NCBI GenBank assembly: GCA_016234495.1
Contig: JACRBI010000045.1
Span: forward strand, 55,291 to 119,290
DNA from: Chloroflexota bacterium
GTDB taxonomy: Bacteria > Chloroflexota > Anaerolineae > Anaerolineales > Villigracilaceae
DNA length: 64,000 nt
Direction: 5' to 3'
The notes under the pieces are model-generated. The model ran no database searches. It saw nothing but the letters and a program-made list of their open reading frames with translations, and was not told where the DNA came from. This document shows, in pieces, positions 57,355 to 64,000 of this stretch. A program made the position numbers and the translations under genes. Numbering within the stretch: position 1 is the stretch's first letter; every line of letters begins with the position of its first letter.

Positions 57355-58890
57355 TTATTTTGAACCTTCCAGCACATTATAAATTATCTCAGCAATCTTA
57401 TTAGCCAGCAAAGGCGGGACAGCATTTCCAACTTGATGGTATTGCTGAGTTCGATTTCCTTCAAAGAAATAATTATCAGGAAATGTTTGCAAGCGTGCAG
57501 CTTCTCTTACTGTGAGAGAACGACATTGTGAAGGGTCATAATGAATATAGTAATGACCGTCTTTGCTAATATGGGAAACTACGGTTGTTGATGGTCTTCC
57601 ACTAACCTGAACTCTAAAACGATCGTTGAATTTCGAGCCATCTAAAGCTTCTTGAACATTTTCGTGTTTCGGCAACAACTCGGAAGGAAAATCATTTAGA
57701 GTTGGCGAACGATGATTTAAGTTAGCAAACACTGCTGCAAAAAAATATCTATGTAAGTCTTCAAAAATATGTGATCTCGACTCGTGATTGCATATACCAT
57801 TCAACAGATCGTCTACAAACCACTCGATATTAATCGCTTTTTTCGTAGCTATGAATGGAGCCCCTCGTGTGAGGCGGGCATCGATTTTTTGGGTTTCTTC
57901 AATAATTGCTCTTCTAAGTTCTTCCGATACAGATTTATTGTTTAGCCATTTTGCATTAGAAATCGATTTGACCGCATTAAACCACTCTTCGGACGAGTCC
58001 ACCTGTTTAGAAAGTCCACTTCTCAAAGGAGGCAAATCCCCTATCACATCATCAATAGGAACTTGAATTTGAGCTTTTTTCAATGGCGATGGAGCAGACT
58101 TGTAAATATCAGACCGTATTCCAACTATGATGATTCTATGCCTTGCCTGAGGGATTCCATAATCTTCAGAGCGAATAATATAGTCCTTGGGTTCCAATTG
58201 AGAACCCTCTATATACTCCTTCGACAGCGAAAATAACTTGTAATGCAAAAGTTCTTCCGCATTTTTTCTATATACATTATTAGGATACTCCAAATCAGCA
58301 AGAATTAAGTCAAAAGTACTTTCTGTTCTGACCCTTTTCGACGAAAGCAATCCCTTGACGTTTTCCATTACAAAGACAGGTGGTTGATGGTCTGATAATA
58401 TTTGCAAATATTCTTTATAGAGAAAATGTCGACGATCTTCTCGATATTTACGCTGGTTGTTTTTCCCTCGTATCCTTGAACGTCCCGCCAAAGAATAAGC
58501 TTGACATGGAGGTCCGCCAATTAATAGCCAATTCGACGCACCATTCAAAGCCTCCTCAATTCTATTCTTTATTACCTCTCTATTTCCCTTTTTTAATTCT
58601 TTTTTCCAAGCCTCTTTTCGTGCTAGTGCAGCTTCTTTTGGGTATTTATTAAAGAGGGTGTCTTTGTCGATTCCCCTACGCAAATATTGATAATATTCGA
58701 GAGGTTTGTTTCCATTTGGAAATTGGCGAAAGAATGCTCTCAATTCTAAAGTTTTGTGAGCCGTTTCATCTTTCTCAATCGATAGTTTTATACCAAATAA
58801 AGGCTTCCCATCTTTTGTAAATGATGAAAAGCCTTCTCCCAAACCTCCAGGACCAGCGAAGATGTCAATGATAGGTATCGTTTTTTTCAT
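57355..58890 (-). CDS. dcm: DNA (cytosine-5) methyltransferase
   Basis: 511 aa. All key motifs are visible: I (IDIFAGPGGLGEGF, residues 8-21), IV with the catalytic Cys129 (GGPPCQAYS), VI (VMENVKGLL with ENV 176-178), VIII (QARHRIIIVGIR), IX (RSLTVREAARLQTFPDNYF) and X (QVGNAVPPLLANKIAEII). The region before motif IX (target recognition, about 280-440) is long. It makes 5-methylcytosine, with Vsr repairing the resulting mismatches. It has its own TATAAT/TTGCGA promoter overlapped by a perfect palindrome at 58892-58928. The ATG directly abuts that palindrome. Confidence 0.93.
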   Translation of the reverse strand: MKKTIPIIDIFAGPGGLGEGFSSFTKDGKPLFGIKLSIEKDETAHKTLELRAFFRQFPNGNKPLEYYQYLRRGIDKDTLFNKYPKEAALARKEAWKKELKKGNREVIKNRIEEALNGASNWLLIGGPPCQAYSLAGRSRIRGKNNQRKYREDRRHFLYKEYLQILSDHQPPVFVMENVKGLLSSKRVRTESTFDLILADLEYPNNVYRKNAEELLHYKLFSLSKEYIEGSQLEPKDYIIRSEDYGIPQARHRIIIVGIRSDIYKSAPSPLKKAQIQVPIDDVIGDLPPLRSGLSKQVDSSEEWFNAVKSISNAKWLNNKSVSEELRRAIIEETQKIDARLTRGAPFIATKKAINIEWFVDDLLNGICNHESRSHIFEDLHRYFFAAVFANLNHRSPTLNDFPSELLPKHENVQEALDGSKFNDRFRVQVSGRPSTTVVSHISKDGHYYIHYDPSQCRSLTVREAARLQTFPDNYFFEGNRTQQYHQVGNAVPPLLANKIAEIIYNVLEGSK

Positions 58891-58891
58891 A

Positions 58892-58928
58892 ATAATAGCC
58901 GTCTAAGCAACAATTAGACGGCTATTAT
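58892..58928. promoter_or_regulatory. 15-bp perfect inverted repeat over the dcm promoter
   Basis: ATAATAGCCGTCTAA (58892-58906) and TTAGACGGCTATTAT (58914-58928), 7-base loop. It covers the -10 box (58924-58929) and the expected start of transcription. It ends one base from the dcm ATG. Could be an operator, or an RNA hairpin hiding the start codon. Confidence 0.8.
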
Positions 58929-58952
58929 AGGCTTATCCAATACTTTTCGCAA
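58924..58952 (-). promoter_or_regulatory. internal promoter of dcm
   Basis: TTGCGA at 58952-58947, 17-base spacer, TATAAT at 58929-58924, read on the minus strand, inside the end of the upstream gene. Confidence 0.6.
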
Positions 58953-59658
58953 ACTTCTCAAATTCTTTCGGTAACATTTTCATCAATGTGGGTGTCGTGG
59001 TCGCATACAAATCCCAAGTTAGGTCAAACTGATTGAGAACTGCAACCAACCTGCGTGGTGACCCAGCACCCTTTCCCCCCGCGCCTCTTCTTGCTGCTTT
59101 TGACTTAGGGTCATAATAAAGCTTTGTGGTCAATTCTACAATGGAGCGATTTGTAACAAGTTCCTGATAAGCTGCAATTTGTGCTTCGATATCTGAGATT
59201 ACATGAGGCGGTTTGCAAAGTAAAGCCATGGCTCGTGTTGGATTATCACTATGGGCGCGATAAATCAAGTACGGTCCTAATAACAAATGCCTGTAATATC
59301 GCTGAAAGTTTTCAGGTTCAGGAATATATGCAGCACGTTCTCTAGGCTTTCTAAAACCTCTATCCGTCAATGGACATAGTATGTCAAAAAAATACAATGA
59401 ACACCATGCCCATAAGTGAATATCCTTCTCCAGATTAAACATTCCAGCATTTGCAAATAAAGGATATAGGTAATCTGCCACATCATAACGGGACTCGAAG
59501 TTTCTCATTTCCAATTCAACACTTATGCCCGCGTCATCGGAATACTTTGGATCTGAAAGAAATTCTATCGGGGGCGGCAATGTTCCATCTTTTTCTAGGC
59601 TGTCTAAATAATTTTCAAATTCAGTCAGTCCTGCATCGTTTAATTTTCTTAGTTTCAT
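58933..59658 (-). CDS. unknown defence-operon protein (241 aa)
   Basis: No family I can name with confidence; the layout resembles DUF6339-type proteins in my memory. Helical N-terminal half with many aromatic residues (YDVADYLYPLFANAGMF and LWAWCSLYFFDILCP), a conserved-looking LLLGPYLIYRAHSDNPTRAMALL, then RRGAGGKGAGSPRRLVAVLNQFDLTWDLY. The Gly/Arg-rich stretch between about residues 190 and 205 could bind nucleic acid. It starts four bases inside the 257-aa gene and has no membrane or signal segment. A candidate effector or adaptor of the GHKL ATPase. No nuclease motif is evident. Confidence 0.6.
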   Translation of the reverse strand: MKLRKLNDAGLTEFENYLDSLEKDGTLPPPIEFLSDPKYSDDAGISVELEMRNFESRYDVADYLYPLFANAGMFNLEKDIHLWAWCSLYFFDILCPLTDRGFRKPRERAAYIPEPENFQRYYRHLLLGPYLIYRAHSDNPTRAMALLCKPPHVISDIEAQIAAYQELVTNRSIVELTTKLYYDPKSKAARRGAGGKGAGSPRRLVAVLNQFDLTWDLYATTTPTLMKMLPKEFEKFAKSIG

Positions 59659-60416
59659 CCTTCGCTACTCCAGAATTCAGAAAATCTTTCAAAGACTTGT
59701 ATCTTCTTGCAAAACTTCTCAATTACTTTATCTGTCCAATCATCAAACTGATCACTTTCATCCTTGTTTGGCATCTCACCCGCGCCAGGGAACGACCTTG
59801 CAAAAAGCAACCATCTGGAACGCCAATCATTTCTGTCAGTATATTCAAAGTATTTCTCTATATAAAAAATTCTTCGCAATATCTCCCGAAAAACTGATGG
59901 ATATACAAGGGAAATAAACGCTGGATTACGTCCTATTCTTTCATAGTTTCCAGACAAACTATTTATCAATAAAATAGGACCATTTCTGTCGTCCGAATAA
60001 TCAATGCGGTATATTTCTTTTCCAAGGTTTTGTGGTCGAATTTTCAGAAGAGGTTCTAGGGGAATTTCTTTATCGTCGGGCAAAACAAAAGGAATGCGAT
60101 CTGCTTCTGCCAAGAGCTTTCCTTCGCCTGCTTCTGTAACCTTAACCCGAAACAAAAGCCCTTCATGAGTGTCAAATAAAGAAAGATCGCGTATTTCTGC
60201 AGGTCGAATATCTCCGATTTGACCGAAATCAAACCTTATCCAATTTGTTTGACGATATGCCTCAACAAATACCAGACTTCCTTTTGGCAGGTCATAAGAA
60301 TCAAGACGCGATAAATCAGCATCAAAAGACAGATTTCCGTCATTAAGATTCAAGGCAATCTTGAATTCTTTTCTAGAAATATTTTTTCGTTTAGTGTAAT
60401 TAAATCTTCTTATCAT
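59655..60416 (-). CDS. unknown defence-operon protein (253 aa)
   Basis: Not recognised. N-terminal half beta-rich (KEFKIALNLNDGNLSFDADLSRLDSYDLPKGSLVFVEAYRQTNWIRFDFGQIGDI), C-terminal half helical and acidic (FSEFWSSEG at the end). The gene overlaps the end of the GHKL gene; two starts are possible, GTG at 60428 or ATG at 60416, and AAGGTG fits the latter better. It overlaps the next gene by four bases. Position and coupling suggest it forms a complex with the ATPase. Nuclease motifs are not seen. Confidence 0.6.
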   Translation of the reverse strand: MIRRFNYTKRKNISRKEFKIALNLNDGNLSFDADLSRLDSYDLPKGSLVFVEAYRQTNWIRFDFGQIGDIRPAEIRDLSLFDTHEGLLFRVKVTEAGEGKLLAEADRIPFVLPDDKEIPLEPLLKIRPQNLGKEIYRIDYSDDRNGPILLINSLSGNYERIGRNPAFISLVYPSVFREILRRIFYIEKYFEYTDRNDWRSRWLLFARSFPGAGEMPNKDESDQFDDWTDKVIEKFCKKIQVFERFSEFWSSEG

Positions 60417-62286
60417 CTTCACCTTCACTTACTATAACTTTTACATACAGGTCTCTGTTCTGGTCGAAGCCAGTCACCAGTAGTTCAAAATCATCCTTAG
60501 TTACATCAGCTATTATCGAGTTTTGATGAATTCTTGTCAGCCTCAAACCTTTTGAAGGCTTCTTTATTTTTATCGGTGTCTGGTCAAGTCGAAAATCAGA
60601 CAAATCATATTTCGTTAAAGGATTTCCTTTTCGGACATCATAAGCAACAAGAACTTCAATCTTTGCAGGTGGTTTTAATTTAGCCTTACCTGTTTTCACT
60701 TGAAAACCACCTGCAATCTGCTCAATTTCAAATTTCTTTTCTCGAGAATGCAAATCCAAAGTCTTCTTGTTAGTTTCTGTTCCAGGTTTTTTATCCTTTT
60801 GTTTATCTTCACGCTTTGCCACTTCATCTTCTTCAGCAGGAAGTGAAAAAATATCCAAAACCAGGTTGGGATCTATTTCATCTTCTTGGGCAGATAAAGC
60901 GCTTACGATATCAGAAACAGCATTAGTAACAAACTCAATATAGGATTTTCCATAAATATATTTATTACGAAAATTGGAAGAGTCTTTTTGCCATTGTGTG
61001 TGAGCGGGATTTTCAGAATCGCCTAAAAGCGTTGCCAGTGGCTTATCTTCAATGACAACCAGAGAAAACACTCCTCGTGTACGCCTGACCTTCACATCCG
61101 AAACAATTATGCCTTCACGGATAAATAATGGACGACCGTCATCATTTTTACCTTGTTTCAGGTAGATCATGAAATGTGATGGAATTCCAGTGTCATTTTT
61201 TTGTCTGATATTAAGAGTGGCTTTGATGGCTAAGAATTCGCCTTGTTCAAACTGGGCTCGCATTTTTGGTAGCATATCGGTTGGTATCAAATCATTAGAC
61301 CAAATAGGTCTTTTATCGTTACACGGGTTTAATTCGTAGTACTCTAGCCCTTTACTCAACGACCACTCAGCCAGCTGAACGATTGAAGAAAAGCCTTCCC
61401 AATCTGCATCTGAAAATAGAGACTTAATCGTTGACGAATTGATTTCGCTGACAAAGCCATCCGACTCAACTGTAACAATTAAGTCGCCTTTTAGTATTGG
61501 GTAAAAATAATCTTTAACAACTGCTTTCTGAATATTGTCTACTGTAATATCGTTTTCAATATACGGGACAACTATTGAAAGACCAGCCTCATTACTTCTT
61601 TTCAGGTTGAAATCACTACAAAAGCGATCTAAAGTCTTGTCATCACTTACTGGAAGGATGGGCTTTTCGCTACCATCTCTTAATCCCAGATAGCCATCAG
61701 GTGAGTAGTATTCCTTATTTACCCATCTTGACTTCAGTACCGACCGTCCCATCAAGAAACGTTTATTGTCGTCAGATCGAATAGTCAAGGCAAGTAAAGT
61801 GCTAACACGGCTTGCTCTAGGAAAAACATATTTACCTACACCCCACCTTCCTCGATCTTGCTCGCTCTTTCCAGAACGTCCTTCTGCTCGAAAAAAGTAG
61901 AAGAAAGGATTCTTCTTGTCTGGGTCGTCAAACGCCTGTTCAATGTTCCCTTGTAAACCTGTGGTCCCAAAATCTTCAAACACTAAATAGAGTAGCTCAG
62001 TATCTTTTTCAGGTAAATTTCCCAAACCATTTTTAGGTGCTAAGTAATGTTCCCACGCACCATTTAACCAAAAGGCAGCTTCTGACTTTGCTTTTAATTT
62101 TCCGCAGTACATCCTAACCCGTACAGATTTTTCGTTCTGCTTATCCAAAGCATCCAAAGCATTCTGAATTCCTTCTCGCACAAGAGCTTGAGCAGGATTT
62201 TCAATTGCTTCTGTGGAAAAAAATTCTCCAACAATTGGGTCACGAGTTGTTTCATCGGGGCGATATTTTACAAAGTGCCATTCCAT
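60400..62286 (-). CDS. GHKL (MutL/MORC-like) ATPase of a defence operon
   Basis: 628 aa. N-terminal Bergerat-fold ATPase: N box REGIQNALDAL (Glu38, Asn42, Asp45), G1 box VFEDFGTTGL (D105-x-G107...G110), and G2 box RGRWGVGKYVF (about 145-155). A long middle region follows, then a charged linker (about 488-520, EEDEVAKREDKQKDKK), and a beta-rich C-terminal domain. It has no histidine-kinase partner domain and no membrane segment. GHKL ATPases of the MutL/MORC group are known next to C5 methylases and Vsr in restriction-like systems. AAAGGAGG lies 11 bases before the ATG; vapC ends 18 bases upstream. Confidence 0.82.
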   Translation of the reverse strand: MEWHFVKYRPDETTRDPIVGEFFSTEAIENPAQALVREGIQNALDALDKQNEKSVRVRMYCGKLKAKSEAAFWLNGAWEHYLAPKNGLGNLPEKDTELLYLVFEDFGTTGLQGNIEQAFDDPDKKNPFFYFFRAEGRSGKSEQDRGRWGVGKYVFPRASRVSTLLALTIRSDDNKRFLMGRSVLKSRWVNKEYYSPDGYLGLRDGSEKPILPVSDDKTLDRFCSDFNLKRSNEAGLSIVVPYIENDITVDNIQKAVVKDYFYPILKGDLIVTVESDGFVSEINSSTIKSLFSDADWEGFSSIVQLAEWSLSKGLEYYELNPCNDKRPIWSNDLIPTDMLPKMRAQFEQGEFLAIKATLNIRQKNDTGIPSHFMIYLKQGKNDDGRPLFIREGIIVSDVKVRRTRGVFSLVVIEDKPLATLLGDSENPAHTQWQKDSSNFRNKYIYGKSYIEFVTNAVSDIVSALSAQEDEIDPNLVLDIFSLPAEEDEVAKREDKQKDKKPGTETNKKTLDLHSREKKFEIEQIAGGFQVKTGKAKLKPPAKIEVLVAYDVRKGNPLTKYDLSDFRLDQTPIKIKKPSKGLRLTRIHQNSIIADVTKDDFELLVTGFDQNRDLYVKVIVSEGEDDKKI

Positions 62287-62304
62287 AATATTAAATTCCT
62301 CCTT

Positions 62305-62703
62305 TTATAACCAAGTAATCTTAATTTCACCTTCCAGCGACTTAAATTCCTTGTCGCCAGTAACCAATTCTGCTTTCTTCAACTTCGCCAATGCCGCCGC
62401 AAAACAATCGGCATACGAAATATTCCCACCCGACTTGAACACGGCGGCTTGGCGAGTCAAATTCCAATCCACTTCCACAATTTCAATGCCCATGCCTTTG
62501 ATTTCATGAACATATTGGTCTGCAATTTCAGGGGAGTTGTTACGGGCAATGGAATACCAAATCTCTCCTAAGTTAACGACAGTCATCAAAAGGCTTGTGT
62601 CACTTTCCACGGCTTTGTGAATTAAACCCCTCACAAAGTCCGCGCCTGGCTCATCTTCAAAGAAAGCCATCAACGCATACGAGTCTAAAACCTTGGTTGC
62701 CAT
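62305..62703 (-). CDS. vapC: PIN-domain toxin VapC (operon-leading pair)
   Basis: 132 aa PIN domain. Metal-binding acids: D7 (KVLDSYALMAFF), E47 (NLGEIWYSI), D99 (ISYADCFAAALA) and D117 (VTGDKEF). Most such toxins cut tRNA or rRNA. The gene lies two bases after the antitoxin and 18 bases before the GHKL ATPase gene, on the same strand, so it heads the defence operon together with VapB. Its product could act as a guard for the system; this is inferred from position. Confidence 0.88.
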   Translation of the reverse strand: MATKVLDSYALMAFFEDEPGADFVRGLIHKAVESDTSLLMTVVNLGEIWYSIARNNSPEIADQYVHEIKGMGIEIVEVDWNLTRQAAVFKSGGNISYADCFAAALAKLKKAELVTGDKEFKSLEGEIKITWL

Positions 62704-62705
62704 GT

Positions 62706-62936
62706 TTATTTTTCCCTTTCCTTATCTTTGCGGCGTTCATCCATCAATGTTTTCAGCCCGCCTTTGCCCTTCAAAGAACCTTGCAGGCTTTTGAGATACT
62801 GCTCCGTCACAGGTTTCAAGACAATTGCATCCCCAACATCTGTAACGATAATCTTTGTTCCGTTCTTAATCCCGTATTTCCTCCGTAACGTCGCGGGAAT
62901 GACAATTTGACCTTTTACGGTTGCGTAAGTTTCCAT
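62706..62936 (-). CDS. vapB: AbrB-type antitoxin VapB (operon-leading pair)
   Basis: 76 aa. AbrB swapped-hairpin domain METYATVKGQIVIPATLRRKYGIKNGTKIIVTDVGDAIVLKP, then a basic C-terminal tail. The ATG at 62936 has GAAGGAG nine bases upstream; the frame also begins with a TTG at 62954 that is part of that ribosome binding site region and is rejected. A promoter (TTGACT-17-TAGTAT) lies about 30-55 bases upstream. Confidence 0.88.
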   Translation of the reverse strand: METYATVKGQIVIPATLRRKYGIKNGTKIIVTDVGDAIVLKPVTEQYLKSLQGSLKGKGGLKTLMDERRKDKEREK

Positions 62937-62962
62937 TTCGAGTATCTCCTTCAAGTGTCAAT

Positions 62963-62991
62963 ATACTACACTGATTCAATAAGTAAGTCAA
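62963..62991 (-). promoter_or_regulatory. promoter of the vapBC-defence operon
   Basis: TTGACT at 62991-62986, 17-base spacer, TAGTAT at 62968-62963, read on the minus strand. Confidence 0.55.
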
Positions 62992-63074
62992 GAGTGAAAA
63001 TGTATTACTTTTCTGCCCCTGTCTCCCTGTGCGGGCTACCAGCGTAGCATAAAGCTCCTCGAAACCGAACCAAC

Positions 63075-63104
63075 CTCCCCCGTAGAAAGAAGCGGGGGAT
63101 TTTT
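63075..63104 (+). terminator. hairpin with T-run upstream of ettA
   Basis: TCCCCCG and CGGGGGA arms followed by T6 on the plus strand. No plus-strand gene ends here, so it may isolate ettA from read-through or be a leader attenuator. The ettA promoter TGATACAAT lies downstream at 63156-63164. Confidence 0.5.
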
Positions 63105-63155
63105 TCATCCCCAATTCCCAAACTACCGATTCCCCAAATCCCCGCCCCCTTCATC

Positions 63156-63164
63156 TGATACAAT
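63156..63164 (+). promoter_or_regulatory. extended -10 promoter of ettA
   Basis: TGATACAAT about 65 nt before the start codon. Confidence 0.45.
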
Positions 63165-63229
63165 ACGCCCGATTTCGACCCTCGAATATCGAATTATCCA
63201 ATCTCTATTCTTCTACTAACGGAAACCCA

Positions 63230-64000
63230 ATGGCAAACGAATCTTTAGTTATTTACTCAATGAATAAGGTCGGCAGAATCGTCCCTCCGAACAAACAAAT
63301 TCTGCGCGACATCTCGCTTGGCTTCTACCTCGGCGCAAAGATCGGCGTGCTCGGTCTCAACGGCGCGGGAAAATCCACCCTGCTGCGCATCATGGCGGGC
63401 GTCGATAAAGACTACATCGGCGAGATCTCCCAATCCAAAGGCTACACCGTGGGCTTGCTCGAGCAGGAACCCAAACTCGACGAAAGCAAGACCGTGATGG
63501 AAGTCGTCAAAGAAGCGGTGCAGCCCATCGTGGATATGCTCGCGCGCTTCGATGAGGTCAACGCCAAATTCGCCGAACCCGACGCCGACTTCGACGCCCT
63601 CGTCGCCGAGCAAGCCAAACTGCAGGAACAGCTCGACAAGCACGACGCCTGGAACCTCGAAAGCCGCCTCGAACTCGCCATGGACGCCCTGCGCTGTCCG
63701 CCGTCGGATACGCCCATCAACGTCTGCTCTGGTGGAGAAAAGCGCCGCGTCGCCCTTACCCGACTCCTGCTCACCGAACCCGACATTCTCCTGCTCGACG
63801 AACCCACCAACCACCTCGACGCCGAGTCCGTGGCGTGGCTCGAACATCACCTGCGCGACTACAAAGGCACCGTCATCGCCGTCACCCACGACCGCTACTT
63901 CCTCGACAACGTGGCAGGCTGGATCCTCGAACTCGACCGCGGCTACGGCATCCCCTACAAAGGCAACTACTCCTCCTGGCTCGAACAAAAACAGGAGCGC
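63230..64000 (+). CDS. ettA: energy-dependent translational throttle EttA-like ABC-F, 3' end outside window
   Basis: 257 codons of an ABC-F protein are present. N-terminal [57 protein letters not shown] is diagnostic of EttA; the signature [15 protein letters not shown] and Walker [14 protein letters not shown] follow, then the H-loop THDRYFLD. The second ABC domain is beyond the window. EttA regulates translation elongation according to cellular ATP/ADP level. Its antisense frame of 243 codons is a shadow. Confidence 0.93.
   Translation, partial: MANESLVIYSMNKVGRIVPPNKQILRDISLGFYLGAKIGVLGLNGAGKSTLLRIMAGVDKDYIGEISQSKGYTVGLLEQEPKLDESKTVMEVVKEAVQPIVDMLARFDEVNAKFAEPDADFDALVAEQAKLQEQLDKHDAWNLESRLELAMDALRCPPSDTPINVCSGGEKRRVALTRLLLTEPDILLLDEPTNHLDAESVAWLEHHLRDYKGTVIAVTHDRYFLDNVAGWILELDRGYGIPYKGNYSSWLEQKQER

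Noticed and set aside
63257..63988. 243-codon open frame on the minus strand opposite ettA
   Set aside because: It mirrors a strongly conserved ABC-F gene on the plus strand and has a Val/Phe/Gly-rich composition typical of antisense frames in high-GC coding DNA.
1..64000. tRNA, rRNA and CRISPR arrays
   Set aside because: I scanned spacers for cloverleaf-like and regularly spaced repeats and saw none; the repeated sequences are palindromic elements at irregular distances, not spacer arrays.
1..64000. Prophage or complete insertion sequence
   Set aside because: No capsid, portal, integrase or DDE transposase gene is present. The only transposase-like gene is the RAYT, which is not part of a classical insertion sequence.

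Overview
The window looks like a chromosomal piece of an uncultured-type Chloroflexota bacterium, most likely Anaerolineae. This placement is inferred from gene content and from the style of the intergenic repeats; no rRNA or tRNA gene is present to confirm it. Base composition is moderate (a little over 50% GC by eye) and falls clearly in two patches, about 37.9-40.6 kb and 56.7-62.9 kb.

Layout. (1) 1-10.1 kb, minus strand: an exopolysaccharide or cell-wall glycopolymer locus headed by a winged-helix regulator and containing nucleotide-sugar enzymes (NAD-dependent epimerase, GDP-L-fucose synthase, PseB-like dehydratase), a Wzm/Wzt ABC exporter, a capsule-type transferase, a methyltransferase and a GT-C membrane protein. 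(2) 10.4-15.8 kb: a methyltransferase-GT2 fusion, a GT87-like protein, a UDP-glucuronate-type epimerase and a nucleotide-sugar dehydrogenase continue this theme. (3) 15.9-18.1 kb: tsaE-tsaB-rimI-UDG, an overlapping housekeeping operon. (4) 18.2-30.3 kb: GT4, DUF951, thioesterase, M42 peptidase, LLM oxidoreductase, a VapBC pair, MazG-like, YebC, ruvC, GxxExxY, ruvA, proC, GNAT, a REP-associated tyrosine transposase (RAYT) and an ABC-F ATPase. (5) 30.4-37.8 kb: VIT1-like transporter, membrane proteins, an EEP-fold lipoprotein, ssb, panC and an HU-related protein. (6) 37.9-40.6 kb: a foreign-looking patch with a secreted Hint-domain protein that runs antisense into the HU gene. (7) 40.6-50.4 kb: tlyA, UbiA-type prenyltransferase, mevalonate kinase, CPBP protease, CDF transporter, a P-type ATPase behind a yybP-ykoY-type Mn2+ riboswitch, and a small copper-type cluster. 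(8) 50.8-56.5 kb: pullulanase, a conserved hypothetical and a nucleotidyltransferase pair. (9) 56.7-62.9 kb: a candidate defence operon, VapB-VapC-GHKL ATPase-two unknown proteins-C5 DNA methyltransferase-76 aa protein-Vsr. (10) The window ends in an EttA-like ABC-F gene.

The two most interesting layers are as follows. First, the defence operon at 56.7-62.9 kb couples a MutL/MORC-like GHKL ATPase to a C5 methylase and Vsr with no recognisable nuclease; the methylase has its own promoter overlapped by a perfect 15-bp inverted repeat. Second, several families of small palindromic elements are dispersed between genes. One family sits next to and inside the RAYT gene, another appears inserted in frame within three core genes (LLM oxidoreductase, tlyA, mevalonate kinase), and a 63/64-nt module sits nested inside two different outer palindromes.

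Several genes have a TATAAT-like box only 6-9 nt before the start codon, which suggests leaderless transcripts. Two genes seem to lack any ATG/GTG/TTG at the expected place and instead have ATA behind a ribosome binding site.
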